DNA of 64,000 nucleotides, taken from the NCBI GenBank assembly GCA_021325025.1, contig JAJPHZ010000016.1, positions 1-64,000 on the forward strand, given 5' to 3'. The DNA is from Pseudomonadota bacterium. Lineage in GTDB: Bacteria > Desulfobacterota > Binatia > Binatales > Binataceae. Shown one piece after another: positions 23,816 to 33,319 of this stretch. The position numbers were made by a program, and so were the translations under genes. The notes below the pieces were generated by a model. The model was not told the DNA's origin and did not search any database. It worked only from the letters and a program-made list of their open reading frames with translations. Position 1 is the stretch's first letter; every line of letters begins with the position of its first letter.

Positions 23816-25312
23816 ATGGGCATGCGAGCGCCGCAGCGCGACGATCTGATCGAAGCCGCCGCAATTAATCATTTCGAACTCTCCGAGCAGGACCTGCAGC
23901 ATCTGTTGCCGATGATGGGGCCGCTGTTTGCGCGCCTGGACCGGCTCGACCGGCTGCCGGAGCCCGCTCAGCCGCTGCGCTGGGCCCATCGCGATCCGGG
24001 CCAGCGGCCGCAGCCGCAGGACGACCCGCTCAACGCCATCCTGCGCCGATGCGCGGTCAAGGGGGCTGCGACCGGCAAGCTGGCCGGCAAGCGGGTCGGG
24101 GTCAAGGATTGCGTGCTGGTGGCCGGCGTGCCGATGAGCTGCGGCTCGCTGATGCTCGATGGCTACATTCCCGACCGCGACGCGGCCATCGTCACGCGGA
24201 TGCTGGATGAGGGGGCCGAGATCATCGCCAAGCTCAACATGGACAACATGGCGTTTTCCGGCAGCGGCGCGACCAGCGCGTTCGGCCCGGTGCTCAACCC
24301 GCACAACCGCGAGCATCTGGCCGGCGGGTCCTCGGGCGGCTCGGGCGCGGCGCTGTATTACGAGGGAATCGACCTGACGATTGGCTGCGACCAGGGCGGC
24401 TCCATTCGCATCCCGGCATCGTTTTGCGGCGCGGTGGGACTCAAGCCCACCCATGGCCTGGTCCCATACACCGACATCGTCGGCATGGATCCGACGATCG
24501 ATCACGCCGGGCCGATGGCGCGCAAGACTGCGGATGTGGCCCTGCTGCTGGAAGTGATCGCCGATCCCGTGCCGGGCGCCGGCCGGATCGCGTACCGGCA
24601 GGAGTTGGACAAGGGCATCGCCGGAGTGCGAATCGGAATCGTCAAGGAAGGCTTCGAATGGGATGGCTCGGAGGCCGACGTTGATGCCGCGGTGCGCCGC
24701 GCCGCCGAGGCGATGGCGAAGCTGGGCGCGCGCGTGGAGGAAGTCTCCATCCCGGTGCATCGCGACGCTATGCATTTCGCCAGCGCCGTAATGGCAGAGG
24801 GGTTGGCGGCGTTATTCGCGCAAAACGGCCTGGTCCATCACGTCAAGGGCCCCTACAACGGCCATCTCGCACGCGCCTTTGGCGAGGGCCTGCGCATGCG
24901 CGGCGCGGACCTGCCGCCGCTGCTCAAGCTGATGCTGCTGATCGGCACCTATCTGAACCGCCGCTACCTGGGACGAGTTTACGCCAAGGCGCAGAACCTG
25001 CGCCCGTGGCTGCGCGCCCAGTACGATCGGGCGCTGGCGCACGTGGATATTTTGGTGATGCCGACTACGCCTACCAAGGCCCATCGCTACGATCCCAAAT
25101 TCGACGCCTACGATGAGATGGTGCGCGGCTTTGCCACCGGCAACAACACGATGGTGTTCGACATCACCGGCCATCCGTCGCTCAGCGTACCGTGCGCCAG
25201 GTCAAACGGCCTGCCGGTGGGACTGATGCTGACCGGGCGGCACTTCGACGATGCAACCCTGCTGCGCGCCGCGCATGCCTACGAACAGAGTGTGGCGTGG
25301 GAGCGGGCCTGA
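23816..25312 (+). CDS. Amidase (amidase signature family), copy 2
   Basis: 498 residues, closely matching the amidase at 20205-21707 along its whole length. It has the same catalytic Lys (GVKDCVLVAGVPMSCGS), cis-Ser (AGGSSGGSGAALYYEG) and nucleophile Ser (GCDQGGSIRIPASFCGAVG). The ATG at 23816 follows GGGAGGAG with five bases between and aligns with the start of copy 1 (MGMRAP against MAMRAP); a TTG at 23801 is also in frame but lies at the ribosome binding site. Differences gather in the region after residue 260 and in the substrate-side loop around 310-340, so the two may have different substrates. It probably arose by duplication with the lipoprotein and cytochrome genes between. Confidence 0.93.
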   Translation: MGMRAPQRDDLIEAAAINHFELSEQDLQHLLPMMGPLFARLDRLDRLPEPAQPLRWAHRDPGQRPQPQDDPLNAILRRCAVKGAATGKLAGKRVGVKDCVLVAGVPMSCGSLMLDGYIPDRDAAIVTRMLDEGAEIIAKLNMDNMAFSGSGATSAFGPVLNPHNREHLAGGSSGGSGAALYYEGIDLTIGCDQGGSIRIPASFCGAVGLKPTHGLVPYTDIVGMDPTIDHAGPMARKTADVALLLEVIADPVPGAGRIAYRQELDKGIAGVRIGIVKEGFEWDGSEADVDAAVRRAAEAMAKLGARVEEVSIPVHRDAMHFASAVMAEGLAALFAQNGLVHHVKGPYNGHLARAFGEGLRMRGADLPPLLKLMLLIGTYLNRRYLGRVYAKAQNLRPWLRAQYDRALAHVDILVMPTTPTKAHRYDPKFDAYDEMVRGFATGNNTMVFDITGHPSLSVPCARSNGLPVGLMLTGRHFDDATLLRAAHAYEQSVAWERA

Positions 25313-25385
25313 CGGCCTCTTGGTCCAGCGCCGGCAACGCAGTAAGTTTGTGCTGTGATACCCTGCGTGCTCGAGGTACGGGTCT

Positions 25386-26714
25386 ATGGCAAAGGAATCG
25401 CTTACGATTATTGATAACCGCACCGGCAAGCAGTACGAAATTGCGATCGAAAACGGGGCGATTCGCGCTGCCGACCTGCGCCAAATCAAAAACGGGTCCG
25501 ACGACTTCGGCCTGATGTCCTACGATCCGGCCTTCACCAACACCGCCTCATGCAAGAGCCGCATCACCTTCATCGACGGCGAAAAGGGCATCCTGCGCTA
25601 CCGCGGCTATCCGATCGAGGAGCTGGCCGAGCACAGCAATTACCTGGAGACCGCCTACCTGATCGTCAAGGGCGAGCTGCCCGACCGCAAGCACTTCGAG
25701 ATGTGGGAGCACAACATCAAAGTGCATACGATGGTGCACGAGAACATCAAGAAGTTCATGGAGGGCTTCCGCTACGACGCGCATCCGATGGGGATGCTGC
25801 TGGGGACGGTGGGCGCACTATCGACCTTCTATCCCGACGCCGCCAACATCCATGACCTGGAATCGCGCCGCTTGCAGACCCGCCGCCTGATCGGCAAGAT
25901 GCCCACGCTGGCCGCCTGGGCTTATCGCCATACCCGCGGCCTGCCCTACATCTATCCCAACAACGAGCTCAGCTACACCGGCAACTTCCTGTCGATGCTG
26001 TTCCGGATGACCGAGTCCAACTACAAACCCAACCCGGTGCTCGAACGCGCCCTGGACGTGCTGTTCATCCTGCATGCCGACCATGAACAGAACTGCTCGA
26101 CCAACGCGATGCGCTCGGTGGGCAGCTCGCAGGCCGACCCCTATTCCGCCACCGCCGCGGCGATCGCGGCGCTGTACGGGCCGCTGCACGGCGGCGCCAA
26201 CGAGGCGGTGGTGCGGATGCTGGAGCGGATCGGGTCGGTCAAGAACGTGCCCGAGGCGGTCAAGAAGTTCAAAGCCGGCGAGGGGCGGCTGATGGGCTTC
26301 GGCCATCGCGTATACAAGAACTACGACCCGCGCGCCAAGATCCTCAAGAAGATGGCCTACGAAGTCTTCGAAGTGACCGGCGCCAATCCGCTGATCGAGA
26401 TCGCCCAGGAGCTGGAGCGCATCGCCTTGCAGGACGACTATTTCGTCAGCCGCAAGCTCTACCCCAACGTGGACTTCTACTCGGGTATCATCTACCAGGC
26501 GATGGGCTTTCCGACCGAAATGTTCCCGGTGCTGTTCGCGATCCCGCGCACTTCAGGATGGCTGTCGCAATGGGCCGAGATGGTGCGCGACCCGGAACAG
26601 AAAATCGCCCGTCCGCGCCAGATATTCGTGGGCGAGAAGCTGCGTGCGTGGACGCCGATCGAGAAGCGGCCGGTGCCCGTCAACCGCGAGGATGCGGTCG
26701 ACACGTCGATCTGA
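25386..26714 (+). CDS. gltA: Citrate synthase
   Basis: 442 residues, type II (hexameric, NADH-sensitive class) length. It joins acetyl-CoA and oxaloacetate to citrate at the entry to the TCA cycle. Landmarks: N-terminal GKQYEI and GLMSYDPAF, ITFIDGEKGILRYRGYPIEELA, LHADHEQNCSTNAMRSVGSS, catalytic His in GPLHGGANEAVVRML (near 267), GFGHRVYKNYDPRAK with another catalytic His, and catalytic Asp in NVDFYSGIIYQAMGFP (near 366). All active-site residues are present. It stands apart from the MmgE/PrpD genes 26 kb away, so nothing marks it as methylcitrate synthase. ATG at 25386; the upstream ribosome binding site is weak. Confidence 0.96.
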   Translation: MAKESLTIIDNRTGKQYEIAIENGAIRAADLRQIKNGSDDFGLMSYDPAFTNTASCKSRITFIDGEKGILRYRGYPIEELAEHSNYLETAYLIVKGELPDRKHFEMWEHNIKVHTMVHENIKKFMEGFRYDAHPMGMLLGTVGALSTFYPDAANIHDLESRRLQTRRLIGKMPTLAAWAYRHTRGLPYIYPNNELSYTGNFLSMLFRMTESNYKPNPVLERALDVLFILHADHEQNCSTNAMRSVGSSQADPYSATAAAIAALYGPLHGGANEAVVRMLERIGSVKNVPEAVKKFKAGEGRLMGFGHRVYKNYDPRAKILKKMAYEVFEVTGANPLIEIAQELERIALQDDYFVSRKLYPNVDFYSGIIYQAMGFPTEMFPVLFAIPRTSGWLSQWAEMVRDPEQKIARPRQIFVGEKLRAWTPIEKRPVPVNREDAVDTSI

Positions 26715-26808
26715 CGGCGCGCTTGAGGCGCGTTGACCTTCCTTGCTGGTTTTCTTATCCTGCCGGCACGGGCCGAACAGAACTGTCGCGCATCGCTTCA
26801 AGCAGGAT

Positions 26809-27639
26809 ATGGACTCCGGACCCGCAGCCCCTCAGCCCGCAAATGGCACGCGCCGCGCCGCAATGGAGGCGGTCTCTCGATCCCCTTTCAGGATAAGGAG
26901 CGGGGACGGCAAGGCTCCGCGCAGGCTCACGATTGCCGTTGGCGCATCGGCGGCGTTGCTCTGGTTTGGTGCGGCAGGCGCCCGCGCGCAAACCGCCATG
27001 GCGGCGCAGCGCGCCGACACTTCATCGGCCGCCCAGCCGAACAACGGCGGCGGGGTCCTCGAGATCGCGCCGCAGACGCCGCCATCGTCCCCGCCTGAGG
27101 CGCAACCTGCGCCGCCCGCGGAAGACGGCAGCAACCAGGCCACCGACAACGACATCGAGCTGTATCGGACCTACACCGGCTCCGAGCATACGCGCGGCCA
27201 TTCGGGTCCGCTGCCATACCTTGGAATTTCCGTTCACTCGACCACTGTCACGGAGCCGGGCGGCAACCAGCAGCGGGCGCTGGAAGTGCTGAGCGTCGAT
27301 CGCGGGAGCCCCGCCGCCGCCGCCGGAATCCGCGGCAGCGGCACGCCCACCAAACTGGGCGCCAGCAGTCTGACGGCCAGCGCGATGCTCGGCCCGGCCC
27401 AGGAGCTGCTGGCGCCGCTGCTCAAGAAGACCGGCCAGTTGGGCCGTCAGGGTGACCTGATCGTCGCGGCGGACGACAATCGGGTCGGCAGCGAAGAAGA
27501 ACTGGCCGCAGAGCTGGCCAAGCTCAAGCCCGGCGACACCATCTGGCTGACCGTCCTGCGCGAATCGGCAAAGGGCAAACCCCACGCCGTCAAGGTGCCG
27601 ATCCGGCTGGGACCGCCGCAAAGCGCCGCCTCGAGGTGA
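26809..27639 (+). CDS. Exported or membrane-tethered PDZ-domain protein
   Basis: 276 residues from the ATG at 26809, which has AGGA just upstream; an in-frame ATG at 26863 is also possible. After a basic stretch, a hydrophobic segment LTIAVGASAALLWFGAAGARA (about residues 40-60) serves as signal or anchor. A low-complexity Pro/Ala/Gln linker follows. From about residue 130 there is one PDZ domain: LPYLGISVHS, ALEVLSVDRGSPAAAAGI, then after an insertion GDLIVAADDNRVGSEEELAAELAKLKPGDTIWLTVLR. The insertion separates the usual SPAxxAG helix from the GDxI strand by about 45 residues, which is unusual. No protease domain is present, so it is probably a scaffold. Confidence 0.7.
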   Translation: MDSGPAAPQPANGTRRAAMEAVSRSPFRIRSGDGKAPRRLTIAVGASAALLWFGAAGARAQTAMAAQRADTSSAAQPNNGGGVLEIAPQTPPSSPPEAQPAPPAEDGSNQATDNDIELYRTYTGSEHTRGHSGPLPYLGISVHSTTVTEPGGNQQRALEVLSVDRGSPAAAAGIRGSGTPTKLGASSLTASAMLGPAQELLAPLLKKTGQLGRQGDLIVAADDNRVGSEEELAAELAKLKPGDTIWLTVLRESAKGKPHAVKVPIRLGPPQSAASR

Positions 27640-27724
27640 TTCCCCGACGGGTGCGCCTCGCAGCTTGTTTTCTGCTAACATCCGTGATGTCGGGCGGGAG
27701 CGGCAGCTTCCGCCCGAAAATTTG

Positions 27725-30700
27725 ATGGAGCGAAGTCTCAAAGAAGCGATTGCCGAACTGCAGGCGCGGCTGAAAACCGGCGCTGAGCGGCATTTCCCGG
27801 TGATGGGGCTTAAAGGTGCGGCCGGTCCGCTGCTGCTGCGCGAGGCCGCCGTCGCCCTCCAGCGCCCGATCCTTGCGATCGCGCCGCTGCCCAGCGAGGC
27901 CGAAAGCCTGGCGGCTGAAACCGGCTTCTTTCTGGGCGAATCGCCCCACGGCGGCGGCCTGGAGCGCACCCTGTATCTGCATACCGGATGGGACGTGACG
28001 CCGCTGGCGCGCATCTCGCCGCCGCTGGACAACCAGTGCTCCCAGTTCGTCGCGATGTACGCGTTGCTGCGCCGGCCCGCTGCCCTGGTCATCACTTCGG
28101 TCGAGGCGCTGATGACGCGCACGATGCCGCGCGGCGTATTCGACAGCTCGGTGCTGAAGCTGACCTTGGGCGACCGCGTCGATCTCGAAGGGATGGTCTC
28201 CGAGTTGGCCGCCATCGGCTATCAGCGCCTGCCGCAAACCGAGGAGCCGGGCGATTTCAGCGTCCGCGGCGGAATCATCGATCTCTACTCCCCGCTGTAC
28301 AATCGCCCGCTGCGGTTGGAACTGGAGGACGATGTTCTCGCCTCGATTCGCTTCTTCGACCCCGCCGATCAGCGCTCCCTGGACGAGGTGCTCGAGGCGA
28401 TCGTGATTCCGGCGCGTTTCGTGCCGCCCGGCGCCTTGCGCGAACGCAAGCTGCGCGAGCGGGTCGAGGTGCGCGCGGCGGAGATTGGGTTGGTGCGCAA
28501 GGAGGTGGCGGCGCTGACCGAGGAGCTGGAGAACGGGCTGTTGTTCCCCGGCGTCGAGAACCTGATGCCCTACATGTTCGACCAGCCGCTCAACACGCTG
28601 CTGGATTTTCTTCCGCCCGGCGCCATTGCATGGCTGGTCGAGCCGGGCCGCGTGATCGCGCAGGCGCAGCGCTTTGCGGAGCGGATCGCCCAGGAAGCCG
28701 AGCAGAACCTCTCGCGTCATCTGTACTTCCCCGCTCCGGAAACGCTCTTCCTCGACCCTGCCGAGTTGCAGGCGCGCCTGGATCGACTTGTCACCGTCGA
28801 TGTCGGCTCAGTCGTCACGGTCAGGACACCGCAGGCCGGATACGCGCCGCCGATCGAGATCAAGTCACAGCAGAGCCTCAAGCTGACCGCCGGCACCAAG
28901 GACGGCCCCAGGACGCCGTCATTTGAGCCGCTGGTGGCCGAACTCACTCAAATCCGCCGAGGCCAGAATCGCGCACTGTTCGTGGTCGACGGCCCCAGCC
29001 AGGCCAATCGGCTGCGCCGCCATCTGGAAGCCTACGGCTTCGAGGTCAATTCCGGAATCGAAAGCTTCGCGCGTTTTCTGGAGGCGCCAGCCGCTCTCCC
29101 CGCGATTGTCGAGGGCGAGCTTGCCGCCGGGACGGTGCTGCAACTCGATGGCCTATACATCTACAGCGAAGAGGACATTTTCGGTGAGCCGCGGGTGCGC
29201 CGGCGCAGCCGCCCGGCCGCCAAGGGCATGTTGGTCAACCTCGAGGAGCTCAAGCCGGGCGACATCGTGGTCCATCTCGATCACGGTATCGGCCGCTACC
29301 GCGGGCTCAAGCATCTGAAGGTTGCCGAGGCGGAGGGCGATTTTTTAAACCTCGAATACCTCGGCGACGACACGCTCTACGTGCCGGTGGAGCGCATCAA
29401 TCTGGTACAGCGCTACGTGGGCGGCGACGGCGCGACGCCGCGGCTGGACAAGCTGGGCAGCGGTTCGTGGGACAAGGTCAAGAAGCGCGCGCGCCAGGCG
29501 GTGCTGGAGATGGCCTCCGAGCTGCTGGAGATCTACGCCGCGCGCGAAGCCCAGGAGGGACACGCCTTTCCCCATCCGGGCCGCGAGTACGAGGAATTCG
29601 CTGACCGCTTCGAATTCCAGGAAACCGAAGACCAGCTCGCGGCCATCGACCAGGTGCTGCTCGACATGTCCAGGCCGCGTCCGATGGACCGCCTGATCTG
29701 CGGCGACGCCGGCTTCGGCAAGACCGAGGTTGCGCTGCGCGCCGCGATGGTGGCGGTGGCCGACGGCTTCCAGGTGGCGATGCTGGTGCCGACCACGGTG
29801 CTGGCCGAGCAGCATTTGGAGACCTTCACCAACCGCTTCAAGGACTTCCCGGTGCGAATCGAGATGGTGTCGCGCTTCCGCACAGCGCGGGAAAACAAGA
29901 CGGTGCTGCAACTGGTGCGCGAAGGCAAAGTCGATATCGTCATCGGCACCCATCGCCTGCTGCAAAACGACGTCGAATTCAAGCGCCTGGGGCTGCTGAT
30001 CATCGACGAGGAGCATCGCTTCGGCGTCGCCGACAAGGAGAAGATCAAGAAATTCCGCAAGCTGGTCGACGTGCTGACCATGACCGGCACGCCGATTCCG
30101 CGCACCCTGCACATGGCGATGCTTGGGATTCGCGACCTGTCGATCATCCAGACCCCGCCGGTGGACCGCCAGGCGATCCATACTTACGTCGCGCATTTCG
30201 ACGACGGGCTGATCCGCGAGGTCATCCTGCGCGAACTCAACCGCGGCGGCCAGGTGTTCTTCGTGCACAACCGCGTCGAGAACATCGAGTACATGGCGCG
30301 CCATCTGCGCGCCCTGGTGCCCGAGGCCAGAATCGCGGTGGCGCACGGCCAGATGGACGAGCGCGAGCTGGAAGTGGTGATGCACGATTTCATCAACAAA
30401 AACGTGGGCGTGCTGGTCTGCTCGGCGATCATCGAGTCGGGACTGGATATTCCCAACGCCAACACCATCATCATCAATCGCGCCGACCACTTCGGGCTGG
30501 CCGCGCTCTACCAGTTGCGCGGGCGGGTGGGGCGCTCCAAGCAAAAGGCCTACGCCTACCTGCTGGTGCCGGGCGAGCATCTGATTACGCGCGACGCCAA
30601 GCGGCGAATCGAGGTGCTGCGCGAACTGGTCGAGGTGGGCGGCGGTTTCAAGCTCGCCATGCACGATCTGGAATTGCGCGGCGCGGGCAATCTGCTCGGC

Positions 30701-31291
30701 CGCGAGCAGTCGGGCGATATCGCCGCGGTCGGCTTCGAGTTGTACACCGAGATGATGGAGCAGGCGATCCGGGAGCTGCGCGGCGAGCCGCAGCGTCCGG
30801 ACTTCGAGCCCGAGCTCCAACTGGGCATCCCGGCCTACATCCCCGACAGCTACGTGCCCGATGAAAGCGAGCGCCTGATTCTTTACCGCCGGATGGCGCG
30901 GGCCGAGTCGGTCGAGGATCTCGACGATTTGCGCGACGAGCTGCGCGACCGCTTCGGCCCGGTGCCGACCCTGGTCGAAAACCTGCTGGCGGCGATGAAC
31001 GTGCGCCGCCAGATGCGCGAGCTGATGATTCTGAGCGCCACGCTTAAGGGCAATCAGCTCCATCTGCGCTTCCATCCGCAGGCCCCGATGGACGCCGAGC
31101 TGCTGAGCCGACTGGTCAACACCAACCGCGCACGCATGCGCCTGGCGCCCAACGCGCAACTGAGCGTGCGGATCGAAAACCGCAGTTATGAGGAGTTGTT
31201 CGAGGAACTGGAGCCGGTCTTGCAGGCGGTGGCCGCGTGTGAAAAGGTGGAGCCCCGGGTGGGGCGGGCGGCAGGCCAGCTCGCCAATTGA
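27725..31291 (+). CDS. mfd: Transcription-repair coupling factor Mfd
   Basis: 1188 residues, normal Mfd size. It removes RNA polymerase stalled at lesions and recruits UvrA. Domains in order: UvrB-like N-terminal region (GGIIDLYSPLYNRPLRLE near residue 180), RNA polymerase interaction domain (LKPGDIVVHLDHGIGRYRGL near 510), translocase lobes with Walker A GDAGFGKTEVAL (near 660), DEEH box LLIIDEEHRFGV (near 760), GTPIPRT and GRVGRSKQKAYAYL, and the C-terminal UvrA-masking domain with LGIPAYIPDSYVPDESERL. ATG at 27725 is preferred to an in-frame codon upstream. The surA-like gene begins 4 bp after its stop. uvrA itself lies 6 kb downstream. Confidence 0.97.
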   Translation: MERSLKEAIAELQARLKTGAERHFPVMGLKGAAGPLLLREAAVALQRPILAIAPLPSEAESLAAETGFFLGESPHGGGLERTLYLHTGWDVTPLARISPPLDNQCSQFVAMYALLRRPAALVITSVEALMTRTMPRGVFDSSVLKLTLGDRVDLEGMVSELAAIGYQRLPQTEEPGDFSVRGGIIDLYSPLYNRPLRLELEDDVLASIRFFDPADQRSLDEVLEAIVIPARFVPPGALRERKLRERVEVRAAEIGLVRKEVAALTEELENGLLFPGVENLMPYMFDQPLNTLLDFLPPGAIAWLVEPGRVIAQAQRFAERIAQEAEQNLSRHLYFPAPETLFLDPAELQARLDRLVTVDVGSVVTVRTPQAGYAPPIEIKSQQSLKLTAGTKDGPRTPSFEPLVAELTQIRRGQNRALFVVDGPSQANRLRRHLEAYGFEVNSGIESFARFLEAPAALPAIVEGELAAGTVLQLDGLYIYSEEDIFGEPRVRRRSRPAAKGMLVNLEELKPGDIVVHLDHGIGRYRGLKHLKVAEAEGDFLNLEYLGDDTLYVPVERINLVQRYVGGDGATPRLDKLGSGSWDKVKKRARQAVLEMASELLEIYAAREAQEGHAFPHPGREYEEFADRFEFQETEDQLAAIDQVLLDMSRPRPMDRLICGDAGFGKTEVALRAAMVAVADGFQVAMLVPTTVLAEQHLETFTNRFKDFPVRIEMVSRFRTARENKTVLQLVREGKVDIVIGTHRLLQNDVEFKRLGLLIIDEEHRFGVADKEKIKKFRKLVDVLTMTGTPIPRTLHMAMLGIRDLSIIQTPPVDRQAIHTYVAHFDDGLIREVILRELNRGGQVFFVHNRVENIEYMARHLRALVPEARIAVAHGQMDERELEVVMHDFINKNVGVLVCSAIIESGLDIPNANTIIINRADHFGLAALYQLRGRVGRSKQKAYAYLLVPGEHLITRDAKRRIEVLRELVEVGGGFKLAMHDLELRGAGNLLGREQSGDIAAVGFELYTEMMEQAIRELRGEPQRPDFEPELQLGIPAYIPDSYVPDESERLILYRRMARAESVEDLDDLRDELRDRFGPVPTLVENLLAAMNVRRQMRELMILSATLKGNQLHLRFHPQAPMDAELLSRLVNTNRARMRLAPNAQLSVRIENRSYEELFEELEPVLQAVAACEKVEPRVGRAAGQLAN

Positions 31292-31295
31292 ATCG

Positions 31296-32267
31296 ATGAA
31301 ACATTACGCGCGCATTGGTTTGGGCGCAGCGATCCTTCTCGCGCTACTGTGCTCTTGCCTGGCGCCGGCGCGGGCCGACCAGATCGTCGACCGGGTCATC
31401 GCCACCGTCGACGGCGACCCGATCACGATGCAGGACCTGCGCCGTTACGCTGCCGCCTCGGGCACCACGCTGCCCGCCGACGACAGCCCGCAGAGCCAGG
31501 AAGCCAAGCGCAAGGTCCTGCAAAAGCTTATCGACGAAAAGGTGATGGACCACGAGATGAGCACCATCCCGGTCGAGGAGGAGCAAGTCGATCGCTTCAT
31601 CGCCCAGTTCGAAGCCGGCAATCATATCACCGACGAGGAACTGCGCGCGCAGCTTGCCCAGCACGGCATCAGCTACGACGCCTACCGCAAGCGCGCCCGG
31701 CGCGAAGTCCAGAAGCTGCTGATGATCCAGCGTCAGGTGCAGGACAAGATCGTCATCACCGAAAGCCAGATCCAGGCCTACTACAAGAGTCATCTGGCCG
31801 ATTTCACCGCCTCCGAGGAGCGCTTCCGGCTGGCCCAAATCCTGATCGCGGTCGACCCGGTCGCCGCGCCGCCGGCCGTGGTCGAGGCGGCCAGGGCCAA
31901 GGCCGAGGCGGTGCGCAAGCGCGCACTCAAAGGCGACAATTTCGCCGAACTGGCGGCCCGCTATTCTGACGATGATTCCAAAACCCAGGGTGGCGAGCTG
32001 GGCTACTTCAAGCCCGACGACATTAACGAGCAGATCCTGGCCGCGATCTCCAAGCTCAAGGCTGGCCAGGTCTCGCCGGTGATCAAGACCAGCCACGGCT
32101 TCCATATTGTCAAGGTCGAAGAGCATCAGCAGGCCGGCGTGCGGCCGCTGGCCGACGTGCATGAACTGATTCGCCAGAAGCTCGGCCAACAGCAGATGGA
32201 GGCGCAGTTCAGACACTGGGTGAACACCGAGTTGATCAAGGACCATTCCGTCCAGACCTATCTGTGA
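31296..32267 (+). CDS. SurA-like periplasmic peptidyl-prolyl isomerase
   Basis: 323 residues. N-terminal signal GLGAAILLALLCSCLAPARA; the LCSC could also serve as a lipobox, so soluble and lipid-anchored forms are both possible. The SurA_N chaperone part starts DQIVDRVIATVDGDPITMQDL. A single parvulin (PpiC) domain lies near residues 175-280: RFRLAQILIAV, FAELAARYSDDDSKTQGGELGYFKPDDI, ISPV-type GQVSPVIKTSHGFHIVKVEEH. E. coli SurA has two parvulin domains, so this is a shorter form. It should help fold outer-membrane proteins. The gene lies 4 bp after mfd and overlaps pdxA by 4 bp, similar to the surA-pdxA order known from other bacteria. Confidence 0.9.
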   Translation: MKHYARIGLGAAILLALLCSCLAPARADQIVDRVIATVDGDPITMQDLRRYAAASGTTLPADDSPQSQEAKRKVLQKLIDEKVMDHEMSTIPVEEEQVDRFIAQFEAGNHITDEELRAQLAQHGISYDAYRKRARREVQKLLMIQRQVQDKIVITESQIQAYYKSHLADFTASEERFRLAQILIAVDPVAAPPAVVEAARAKAEAVRKRALKGDNFAELAARYSDDDSKTQGGELGYFKPDDINEQILAAISKLKAGQVSPVIKTSHGFHIVKVEEHQQAGVRPLADVHELIRQKLGQQQMEAQFRHWVNTELIKDHSVQTYL

Positions 32268-33301
32268 GCGCCGCGGCGCGCAGCACTGTTCCGATTGCAA
32301 TCAGCATGGGCGATCCCGCCGGGGTCGGCGCCGAGGTGATCCTCAAGGCGGCGGCGTCATGGGCGGGCCGCGCCGGCGCGCCGCGCCTGCTGGTAATCGG
32401 CGACCTGGGTGCGATGCGCGCGGCGGCGCAGACGCTTAAGGACGTGCCGCATCCAACCCGATGGAGCACCGGTCAGCGAGTCGATCCGGTCGGCGATACG
32501 TTGTGCGTGCTGGAGGCCAGCCGGCTCGGGCGGCGCAGCCTGACGCCGGGGCGTCCGACGGTGGAGGGTGCCGACGCGGCATTCAGGTATATCCAGACGG
32601 GCGCGCAGATGGCGCTGGCGGGCGAGGCGGCGGCCCTGGTGACCGCGCCGATCAGCAAGCAGTGGCTCAACCGCGCGGGCCATCAATTCCCCGGCCATTC
32701 AGAACTGCTGGCGCAAATCGCCGGGGTGCGGCGATGGCGCATGATGTTCGCCGGGCGGCGCCTCAAGCTGGCGCTGGTCACCGTGCATATCGGCTTGGCG
32801 CAGGTGCCGCGCGCGCTCAGCACGCGCAAGGTGCTCGACACGATCGAGCTGCTGGCCGCCCATCTGCGTATCGACGCCGGCATCGCCAATCCGCGCCTGG
32901 CGGTGCTGGGCGTCAATCCCCATGCGGGCGAGAACGGCCTGTTCGGCCGCGAGGAGAGCGATATCATCGCGCCCGCGATCGAGGCCGCGCGCCGCAGCGG
33001 AATCCAGGCCTACGGTCCGCTCCCGCCAGATACGGCTTTCATCCGGTCCGGCGGCCGCTTTCCGTTCGACGCGGCGGTGGCGATGTATCACGACCAGGGG
33101 CTGATCGCGGTCAAGACGCTGGACTTCGACAGCGCGGTCAACGTCACGCTGGGCCTGCCCTTTATCCGCACCTCGCCCGATCACGGCACCGCCTACGACA
33201 TCGCCGGGCGCGGCATCGCGCGCGCGCAAAGCATGCGCGCCGCCATCGCCTTCGCCCACAGCGCCGCCCGCCGCCGCGCCGCCCAAAGGAACGCAGGCTA
33301 A
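32264..33301 (+). CDS. pdxA: 4-hydroxythreonine-4-phosphate dehydrogenase
   Basis: 345 residues. It oxidises 4-phosphohydroxy-L-threonine in the DXP-dependent pathway to pyridoxal phosphate. Landmarks: ISMGDPAGVGAEVIL at the N-terminus, VTAPISKQWLNRAG and FPGHSELLAQ (first metal His), GVNPHAGENGLFGREE (second His), AMYHDQGLIAVKTLDF (third His), NVTLGLPFIRTSPDHGTAYDIAG near the end. All three metal ligands are present. The GTG start at 32264 overlaps the stop of the surA-like gene (GTGA), so translation is coupled. A perfect hairpin follows 20 bp after the stop. Confidence 0.95.
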   Translation: MSAAARSTVPIAISMGDPAGVGAEVILKAAASWAGRAGAPRLLVIGDLGAMRAAAQTLKDVPHPTRWSTGQRVDPVGDTLCVLEASRLGRRSLTPGRPTVEGADAAFRYIQTGAQMALAGEAAALVTAPISKQWLNRAGHQFPGHSELLAQIAGVRRWRMMFAGRRLKLALVTVHIGLAQVPRALSTRKVLDTIELLAAHLRIDAGIANPRLAVLGVNPHAGENGLFGREESDIIAPAIEAARRSGIQAYGPLPPDTAFIRSGGRFPFDAAVAMYHDQGLIAVKTLDFDSAVNVTLGLPFIRTSPDHGTAYDIAGRGIARAQSMRAAIAFAHSAARRRAAQRNAG

Positions 33302-33319
33302 GGCATAATCCTTGCGCCT

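Noticed and set aside
25386-26714. Reading the citrate synthase as methylcitrate synthase of the MmgE/PrpD cluster
   Set aside because: It lies 26 kb away among housekeeping genes and has the length and motifs of ordinary citrate synthase.
29345-31159. A 604-codon frame antisense to mfd
   Set aside because: mfd has every family motif across this interval; the opposite frame shows only low-complexity His/Gln/Ala sequence.
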